Positions 56,293-64,000 of a stretch of DNA of 64,000 nucleotides are shown here, piece by piece (the first letter of the stretch is position 1; the number at the start of each line of letters is the position of its first letter). This DNA comes from Armillaria gallica (Eukaryota > Basidiomycota > Agaricomycetes > Agaricales > Physalacriaceae), in contig JBANDB010000010.1 of assembly GCA_037576215.1 (NCBI GenBank), positions 3,224,001-3,288,000 of the forward strand, read 5' to 3'. The notes under the pieces were generated by a model, which searched no databases, had not been told where the DNA came from, and saw only the letters and a program-made list of their open reading frames with translations. The position numbers and the translations under genes are program-made.

Positions 56293-59227
56293 TACCAGGC
56301 TGAACAGTCTCCGCTTTCCTAGTGACATCCCTTGTCGATGATGTTATAGGCCGCCGCCGTGCAGAATCCCAATAAACACCCCGAATAATGTTTCACATGA
56401 GCCGGGGTGGTCTCCCATTGATCCACAGCAGCTGATGAATTCGCGTATATATACACTTAGTATAGTCGTCTTACCATCAGTTCATAACGAGTGCGTTGGA
56501 TTCAAGGCTTCGCAACGACATTTTTGACGGGGAGTTGGCAATCAAGAAAAACAGCGAGCACCGTGCGATATTGTGGCAGCGTTACACTGTGAATATCGGC
56601 AACTGTTAGTTCACTACGGAAGAACGGAAAGGGTTTCGCTCACCATCAAGGAGTGATTGCGAACGCTCAATGGGAACATGAACGGCATCTCCAAATCTAC
56701 TGGGAGGCAAGTCTTTCCTCTGAAGAATACTACATCGAGTCGGTTGTTTGTGACTACGCCACTCCGCTCGTCAAGCGTTGACTGATTAATTCTTTAGGCA
56801 AAGCCATTAGCCGTTACATACAGCTACGCACCGAGGAACAGTGCATTAGCAAACCCGAGAAGATTGATCCTAAAGAATCAGACCGAGCGCCTGACGGGAC
56901 CTGTGTGGATGAAGGAAATTGTCGAGAGTACAGCATTCCTTACCGTTGCGTCTCATGGATGAGATCATCGAACAATGGAGAAGTGGCTCAGCGGCCTATA
57001 AGACTGTCCGTTATATAAAAACGTCAACAGATAAGGTATGATGACTCACTGGTTCAGGCATCGAAAGTTGTACTTGACCCTCGCCTGAAAAGCTATCTCT
57101 TCTACGAACGAGCAAAGCCCTGACACAGTTGAGAATCTTGAGCGGTTGAGTGATTATAATGAAGAAGGCTTACCGTGGAGCACTATCCATCACTTTATTT
57201 AATAATCTCGAACTGAGCACAGCTGTCATGCCTACGAAGCTGTGAAAAGAGACAATGGCGAGACCTTGATGCATCGCCATTCAAATTCAGCAGTGGAAGC
57301 TTCCGAGAACCAGACGAGCTTGGTGAGTAGATAAATGATAGATATATGTCCCGTAGTCCCACTTAGAACGCATATAATGGCAGAACGAAAATGAAACTAC
57401 CTTACCCCAAGAGCTAGCAGGAACGAGGCGTAGATATCGCTACGATAGAGAGCAAATTAAGAAATTGGCAACATGATACAGGATAATCGATAACGGGGCA
57501 AATCTGAAGGGACATTAGTTGTGTAAGATAGAGATGTGACACTAAATCGAACCTTTGTGAAGAAGCCAAACCCATGAGAGTGAATGCATTTGTGTGGGTG
57601 GCAAGCGTCGGGGATATGATCAAGATCAAGGGCTGCTGGGGAGGCTAAATTGATCGGTACGAATGCCGCGTTTGTGTATGACGTCGTTATAGAGTTAAGG
57701 TTCTGCCCTTTGCATCGTCAATGTCAGAGGAAGAGAAAGCCGGTACATCAAAAAACTCACCAAGCACAGCGCAGTATTACCACTCTCCAGCCAGCTCCAA
57801 AACTCGTCCTCAATTTGTAGGGTCCTGTCATCCATCCGGCATTGAACGTCGTGGGGACCGTTGAGCAGGACAGTGCGTCGTTGATGGAGATTGCCGCTCA
57901 GAGCATCAGTGCAGATGGGACTGCGCGCATTGTGGTCGAAGAGAAAGCATGAAGAAAATTTGAAATTACAATCGTCTGCAATCAACACGCCCAGACCGGC
58001 CCCAAATGTTACCTTTGTATCGAAAAAATTCTGGACTATGATATAATAACAGCCACGTCGCAAGGGTAGCATCCTTTGAATTCGCGTTCTTCGACAAATG
58101 CATTAGTTATGTAGATCATGGGTTGATCATAAGAACAGATACAAAAAGTTGCTTTACGCAATAAAGGTAGGTATATAAGGAGGATTATGTAGCACAGTTC
58201 GCGACAAGGTGAAATCAGGAACGTCGCGGCATCACGGATCAAAGAGTGTGCTTGTATCCTATGAGGTCTCGCTTCCTAGTACGTTCACGGATCCCCGTGA
58301 TCCTCCCACTGAGCGTTCGTGATGACTACCTGGCAGTGAGCAAAATCTTTCCGTTCTTCGGTTGTGTACTAACAGTTTGCAATGTTGACAGCGCAAAGTA
58401 GCGCGGTTGCTCGGCGTTCTCATCTAGCTTTTCGGTTGCCAGTACCGTACAGATTGTCAATGGATCCAGCTCACTCCTTTCGAACTGATGGTAAGTTCGC
58501 TATACTAATTGTATATGTACGTACATCCATCAGCTGCTGTAGATCGATGGGAGATCGCCCTGGTCAGTGTGACAGACGGGTCCGGGATGATTACTGGGAT
58601 GATTGCAGTTCGATTCCGCACGGCAGCGGCTTATCACACCATTGAAAAAGGATGTTACTAAGATAGAGGTATACCATCGATATTCTGTCGTCAGATACAT
58701 TGCAGTGAGAAACCAAATTATCTTCAGACATGAATAGGCCGGGAAGGCTGTGGGGTTACTTCATTTTCGCTGGCGGACGATCCCATACGTCTTCGGTGAT
58801 TATGCATATGCTCCAGGTAACTTGGAAGAATGATTTGATCATATGGCATTAAATGAGGCATCTTTTCAAAACGCCTTCGTGGTGTCGACTGAAGTGTTCC
58901 GTCAGCTTTAGGATCAGATTGAGGAAATACATTAGTTTGTTGCGCAAAAAGACGAGATCAATCCCCTAAACACCACTATGTGGATCCGAACCTAAACAGA
59001 CAGGGAGCTATACCGTTGATACATAGTAGGTGTACTCGAAGGAAGAATTATGATGATGATGAATATGACCGCGAACATGTAAGAATGGGAACATTGTGAG
59101 GCTTAGGTCAAAGAAAGAAATTGAACTATACATGCCGGAGACACGGACTTGCAAGGGACAGTAGCGGTGTGAAGTAAAATTGACGCAGAGATGTACCTTC
59201 AGATGATAGATGTTCAAAAAAGGCAGG
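56293..59227. other. Gene relics, nothing intact
   Basis: It contains the metacaspase-end-like fragment (58,080-58,245, minus, listed separately) and a 125-codon minus frame at 58,072-57,695 (GLGVLIADDCNFKFSSCFLF, RRTVLLNGPHDVQCRMDD), which looks coding but has no ATG in good context and no recognised family. Otherwise short frames only. Confidence 0.3.
58080..58245 (-). pseudogene. Fragment resembling the 3' end of the metacaspase gene
   Basis: Read on the minus strand, this stretch parallels 25,690-25,810: CCTTG(C)CG.GA.CTGTGCT..ATAATCCTCCTTAT, ACCTTTATTGCGTAAA.CAACT, and GTATCTGTTCTT.TGAT. In the metacaspase locus this sequence lies just downstream of the stop codon. A second copy of at least the 3' flank of that gene was therefore once present here. 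No protease motif is found nearby. Confidence 0.5.
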
Positions 59228-59840
59228 TACAACTCCTTCATTGCCGACCAACGGATTCGAACCATCGTATCCTCTTGTCTTTCCCCTGATCCAATACACC
59301 GACATCTCACTAGAAAGCTCGGGTGAATAAGTATCTAATGAACTACAGGCCACCGCGAATTATAATCTTGAAACCTCTGCCCTGAACAAGACTGAAGAAA
59401 TAAAAAAGTGCGCAAGCGGTTTGAAAAGAATTATCGGTGCATTGTGCCTTTTAAGCATTGCAGATGGATGGATTCGAACCGTCCTCTTGGTAAAAGTATT
59501 GCCACTGATCAATAATCGCAGCGACAGTTGATTGGCCTACCGAATCAGAGAGATTTGGACAAGGTCTGCAGGAAATCAGACTCGTAAACACGACAAGTGA
59601 TTGAACAGGCCGAAAAACTTTCCCAAACCTACTGAAATGGCCGTACTTGTGATGCAGCCCTACCTTTGAAGATCATCTGGTAATTCCTTTGGCGATATGG
59701 TTTTATAAGCAGTGAGTACGCTTACTTTGGTCAACCAAAAAATTGGTTATGCGGGTGGGATCATACCTGCTAATCGGGGGGATCCGAACCATCGTACAGG
59801 TCGTAGGATTCTACCACTGAGCGATTATCACAGGTTAAGA
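59228..59840 (-). repeat. Three tRNA-like sequences (pseudo-tRNA or SINE heads)
   Basis: On the minus strand a perfect GGTTCGAATCC (box B/T-arm) occurs near 59,249 and 59,473, and GGTTCGGATCC near 59,780. Each is preceded 35-60 bases upstream by a box A-like sequence (TGGATCAGGGG, TTGATCAGTGG, CGCTCAGTGGTAGA). None folds into a full cloverleaf by eye: the acceptor stems do not pair. They look like decayed tRNA genes or heads of tRNA-derived retroposons. Confidence 0.4.
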
Positions 59841-61494
59841 GGCTCAGTGCGGTAAGCCCATACTACCCATACCACTGTTATGGTCGTAGATAAAAACGGC
59901 GTGCTTGATGACGTAAGCCTACGCAAGAGATTTAGAGCAAAGTCATTCGGGGCCTGGCAGTAAATGCGAATTTAGAGTAGGCAGGCCTGTTCATTGTCGC
60001 GTGCAAATAATACAGGGCGAAGATGAACTATAGACTGCGTAAGGAAAAGCTTGGGACCCGGACTAAGGTCAAGAGAACTCGTTGATCTGGTGACTCTGTC
60101 AAGATGGATTCGCCAGGCAAGAAAACCGAGAATAAAACACAACCAGATAAATCGGCATGTGTTCTTGGAATCCACGGGACATACGACTACCAGTCAACTT
60201 TTGGACGGAGAGATTAGTCTCCGGAAAGGCCATCTTCGCTGCTGGATTTTCAATAGAGGTAGACATTCCTCGATGGGAGAGGGAAGTTCTTATCAATATC
60301 AGCATAAGACCTCGGAGAATGTTTTCCTTCGGTCTTGAAGGCACCCTTATGCTTCGATGGTCGCCAGTCAGTGTGCAGGTCGAGAGATAAACAATTCTTC
60401 AGCGTTATTATTTCCTTCGCAAACGAAGTTGATGAGATGAATCGAGGTAACGTACCTAGTACCATATCCGTGAGAAGGTATAAATGAGAATTCGGTGGGA
60501 GTTACTAGCGCCGAGATTAGTTTTCAGTTGATTATGGAGGATGGTGCGTACCTGAAAAACATTGTTTCTAGTATGGCGTATCATGAGCCGACGGTTTGCA
60601 CCATCTTGGACATGATCCGTTATAGTTGTGTGACCAGTGCCAGTTCTATGATCAACAGCATGAGAACGATATATACTGACTTTATGACAAAGCTACTGAC
60701 CTTTTGCTCCCTTCGGCGCAATTCTGAACGTGAGAGATCTGCGTCATGCTACGAGACATAAATAACTGTAGCGCAGAAAAGATTTCATAGATGGTTTCTC
60801 AGGGATCTATCTCGTGCATTACTATTACCAACAATGACCACATAGAAGAAGCGCGTACCTCCGATGAAGGATATAGCAGGTGCGGCTGAATGTGGTCTTA
60901 GAATGTATCTCAGGGAAGAGGCCCAACAGATTCGATCGAGTGCATAGGCAGAGTCACGACGACAAGAGCAGCAAACCGAGTGGAGAATTCTGGAAAGGAT
61001 GTTGACCAAAAAAACGGAGGGATGAACTCGGAGATCCCATGCTCTTCATCATACGAGCGAGACGATAGTGTGAAGCATGCGGAAGGTCCAAAATGACACC
61101 ATTCCATGGGTTTTTCTGAGTTTCCCGCTTTGATTTACAGTCAAAAGCGTAAAAAGTCGCGTATCATGCAACTAAGATAATGCTACATAGTGATATCATG
61201 GTGAGCTGTGTAGATCAGCACGAAGCCGAAAACGCTACATCAAGGATCAGTTACCAGGAATGCGACAGAGCACCTGTGACATACGCACCGGCAATATGAC
61301 TTCAACGTAGCACCTGGCATTTGCACTGCTCCCGCAAGCTGACACATCACTGCGACTTGACTATATGCGCGTGCTCGTCGTGATCTGTTCCTCAGTAAGC
61401 AATGTGCAGCGCAGACAAGAGAGACACATACAATGAACACCGTGACAGTCATGCCCCATTTCCTTATTCCTGCGTCATCGTCGTTAAAACTGTA
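59841..61494. other. No gene recognised
   Basis: Short frames on both strands without splice support. Sequence from about 61,370 onward is weakly similar to 53,815-53,860, the edge of the duplicated block. Confidence 0.25.
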
Positions 61495-62243
61495 TTGGAC
61501 GAGATCAGAGGTCGAGACATCCTGTTGACCATTATGAGTGAAACGGTATCGTCAAGGTCCATTGCAGTACCGTCAGAACATGAAAGGTGACACCGGTGAG
61601 CGCTTGAGCTCCCGTATGTCCCTGCTACTTCGAAGCCTTGTACGTGTTCAATGCGAGGGTGCTGGGCTAGATAAGGACCCTTACCCTGAGGCCTTGTGTA
61701 CTTGAGAGTCGACAATCAACGAACGTCATTAAGAGAGAGTACCGGGATGATCCTTCATGGCGACGCTAATGAGTTCGCCGTCAACTCGCATTGATACAAA
61801 TAGTAAAATCATAGCTGGCTTAGTGTCGTCAGGTTGGCATGCAGGTGGGTCAAGGCGGATAGAGCCCAGGTCACCTTCTTCCATGGTCACCGGTGCCGGT
61901 CAACGTTCAACAACAACACCGACGATAATGAAGATGATCCCTCCTGAATGTGTTCCACGTCTCGCGCAGCGCAGAACGGATGTGGCCGGTACCCCGTTGG
62001 AATCATCTTGGGAGTAGAGATGCGGACTGGAGAGAGTATGATAGACGGGAGATCTGAAGGTGTTCTTTATTCTCGGAGCGCAGAGACAGTGATGACAGAA
62101 GAAGGAAGCGATGCAATTTTGATAGTGACTGGTGATGGTCCAAAACGTGAAATTGACGGACTGGTAATCTAACTTGACATCTCCGGCAATGTGGCCCGAA
62201 AGTCCGGACCCCAGCAAGTCGCAGCCATCACGAAACTCAAATA
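61495..62243 (+). pseudogene. Duplicated block 2, truncated TREY-family 5' region
   Basis: Nearly identical to 53,965-54,693, including a shared 86-codon frame (61,757-62,017 and 54,217-54,477). Identity stops abruptly within ...CACGAAACTCAAATA, before the PPPY-encoding part. What follows is unrelated, leading into the SLD5 relic. The break point marks the limit of the duplication or a later deletion. Confidence 0.6.
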
Positions 62244-62469
62244 ATCCCAGTAGGGCCCGCTCCGACGCCTGGTACTTTAGGCTTACGAAGCGAACAGCAG
62301 TCGAATTGTCCATATGTATTCCATGCCAATCAGGGCACCCCTTGTTAATCTCTCCCCCAATCTCCTGTCGGTCACTTCTGTACATTAATATTCATTGGCC
62401 TCTACCTACAATTCGAAAAATATCAGTCAAGGTGGAAAATATTATCCCGGAACGTAGCTGCCTCCCTTG

Positions 62470-62890
62470 ATGGACTGGGATGACGAGTACACTCTGCTAG
62501 CTACCTCAATCGAAAGGTGACGCTCTCGACTTTCTCAATCTCGGTGTGCCGGCCCTGACAGAAGCTGAGACGCCACTCTCCGAGCTCATCCGGCACTGGA
62601 TGAACGAGCGACACGCGCCGACGATTCTTGCAGTCGTTTGGTTTAACATTCAACTGTCCTCAAGCTCTCTCTGCAGTAACACAGCCCAACAAATCTCGTG
62701 CCGTGTTCGCCTATGCACTCAAAGAATGTCCGCCTCTCCGCTCACCAGAGTACGTCCTGTTGATCTCTTGCCTACTGTCTAACCACTTTGCAGCAGGACG
62801 ACCCTCACTTTGGAGAAAGATCAGCTCACGCTCATCCCATTCTACGTCATAGAACATCTCGTAGAACGAGGAGATGTGGAACTCGTCTGA
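62470..62890 (+). pseudogene. SLD5: Truncated GINS subunit SLD5 gene relic
   Basis: It begins MDWDDEYTLLATSIER, a typical opening of basidiomycete SLD5, and continues after a short interval with AETPLSELIRHWMNERHAPT, the hallmark of SLD5 (the GINS component that, with CDC45 and MCM2-7, forms the replicative helicase). Further pieces are RAVFAYALKECPPLRSPE and a C-terminal TLEKDQLTLIPFYVIEHLVE, then a stop at 62888-62890. Only about 110 codons remain of the usual 220 or so: the central helical part after HWMNERHAP is missing, and I could not join the pieces in phase. An essential replication gene must have an intact copy elsewhere, so this is a relic. Confidence 0.6.
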
Positions 62891-63271
62891 ATGTAGAAAA
62901 TCTGTGTACTGTAACATTTATGCTATCGTCTAGGCATCAATGGCTTGTCGTCTCCGTCCAACATTAATTCGGGTCGACTTCCGTTCGAGCACCTGATCCC
63001 AAGATGCAGGACATGCTTATGGTACGCTCTGAAGATCTGATCTCTACATTTGTGTGTAGGACAATGCGTGTACTGAAATTCAAGCCAAGACGCGTTGGGT
63101 CTTCGATGACGGATTTGGTGTATTCCCGACGACTTCCTGTGGTTAGCGTCAGGTGTGGAGGCGACACTCCTTGACTGTTGCGACGCGCCCGAGAATAATA
63201 CCATGTAAATCCAATACTTCCTGCAGTTTCCGACACGAAGGCATGAATAAACTCGATCTGATACCTTCGTG
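62891..63271. other. Intergenic, nothing recognised
   Basis: 3' flanks of the SLD5 relic and of the minus-strand gene starting at 63,984; further 3' exons of the latter are possible. Confidence 0.3.
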
Positions 63272-63984
63272 TCAATATGTAAATAAAACATCCCTCGCCA
63301 CACTTAAAGCATGAGTGAATGGTCGACATGAACTTAATTTTAGTGCAAACTCATACGCGTAACATGTTGTCAGATCCGCCGGTAAATCTGGGTGATCCTC
63401 AAGGAAATACATCTTTTCTGTTGGGTAGCTGTCCATTCCGTACACATGTCCGGAGATGTTGATACCAGATAGTCTGTATTCGTACCCGGAGGTGTTCGTA
63501 CTCAAAGGATGGTAAATATGCCAGGAGGCGTTAGTCCTCGAGGGATAGTAAACGTGCCCGGAGGCGTTAGACCCCGAGGGATGATAAAGGTGCCCGGAGG
63601 CATTGGTCCCCGAGGGATGGTAAACATTTACTGGAGTATACATCCCTGCTGATTCCACGTTACTATGAGAGGCACTAGACTGTTGCTTGGAGGGTGTCAC
63701 ATGAGGTGAGCCCACAGGAGAGGAGACAGAGCCTAAAACATATTCGTCAATACTGGTCAGTTTGCTTGACGATGAGATACCTCGCAACGCCGAGCCCGAC
63801 TGGAAAAGTCGCAGAAAATGGTTTAATTCTGAAAGTTCATTAGCCTCGCTTGCAGAGTTCACAGTGATCCTCTCCTACCTGGCATAGACGCTCCATCTGG
63901 ATTCAGGACATAAAAAAAGGCCAGCCAGTTAAACCTGAGGGCGAATTCGCAGGACATTGGATCGACGACCTCTAACTCAACCAT
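63272..63984 (-). CDS. Protein with 12-residue tandem repeats, about 220 aa
   Basis: Exons (minus): 63984-63879 and 63828-63272, with a 49/50-bp intron (63829-63878; GTAGG...TTTCAG), in phase. The N-terminus is MVELEVVDPMSCEFALRFNW; more 5' sequence could lie outside the window, but an ATG is present. The middle carries about five 12-residue repeats of the type YHPSGTNASGHx (residues about 108-165), encoded by 36-bp tandem repeats at about 63,430-63,620. Many NxS/NxT sites in the repeats could be N-glycosylated if the protein is secreted, but no signal peptide is visible. The C-terminal end after FALKL may be changed by another intron. Function unknown. Confidence 0.5.
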
Positions 63985-64000
63985 GGAAGATCCATAATTG

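Noticed and set aside
1..64000. CRISPR arrays, bacterial operons, rRNA genes
   Set aside because: No regularly spaced repeats of that type or rRNA sequence were seen, and the spliceosomal introns show eukaryotic nuclear DNA.

Overview
The window looks like nuclear DNA of a mushroom-forming basidiomycete (Agaricomycetes). The reasons are dense 46-65 bp introns with GT...AG ends, F-box/leucine-rich proteins, a type I metacaspase, a protein family I know only from Agaricomycetes (the TREY...CSTTPAD family), and a KDZ-type DNA transposon. Most lengthy single-frame ORFs are shadows; the genes below were assembled exon by exon, and reading frame and splice phase were checked by eye through every junction.

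Layout. 1-12,700: one small intact gene (367-900), then mostly decayed sequence with a degenerate multi-copy gene relic (about 3,950-5,560). 12,687-21,156: a small two-exon gene, a 550-aa F-box protein (minus), a membrane-anchored Cys-rich protein (18,105-19,257) and a 446-aa F-box protein (plus). 21,650-23,250: second copy of the relic. 23,973-25,693: a complete metacaspase in about 15 exons. 25,700-28,500: weak coding traces only.

28,506-46,161 is the main find: a 17.7-kb transposon with imperfect terminal inverted repeats, a candidate target-site duplication TACGTTG, and eight genes that all read through intact after splicing. It encodes a 1045-aa KDZ transposase, two paralogous proteins with basic N-termini arranged tail to tail, a viroplasmin-domain protein, and four proteins that appear to share a helical N-terminal segment (Q-R-x-[FW]-L ... 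W-x(3,4)-[FYW]). Palindromic TTGTGCACAA / TTGTGTACA motifs are clustered at both ends and in internal intergenic regions, including both divergent promoter regions. This suggests one protein-DNA recognition system for transposition, for regulation of the cargo genes, or for both. I see no TET/JBP dioxygenase gene in it.

46,290-47,660: third copy of the relic. 50,234-51,035: a C2H2 zinc-finger regulator. 53,965-54,910 and 61,495-62,243: a near-identical duplicated block that carries the 5' part of a gene homologous to the one at 18,105. The first copy is interrupted by a 1,382-bp TA-flanked transposon (54,911-56,292); the intact gene at 18,350 gives the empty site. The second copy ends at a broken SLD5 (GINS subunit) relic. 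The window closes with a minus-strand gene containing 36-bp tandem repeats (63,272-63,984). Between 56,300 and 61,450 I see only relics: a fragment like the metacaspase 3' end, and tRNA-like sequences.
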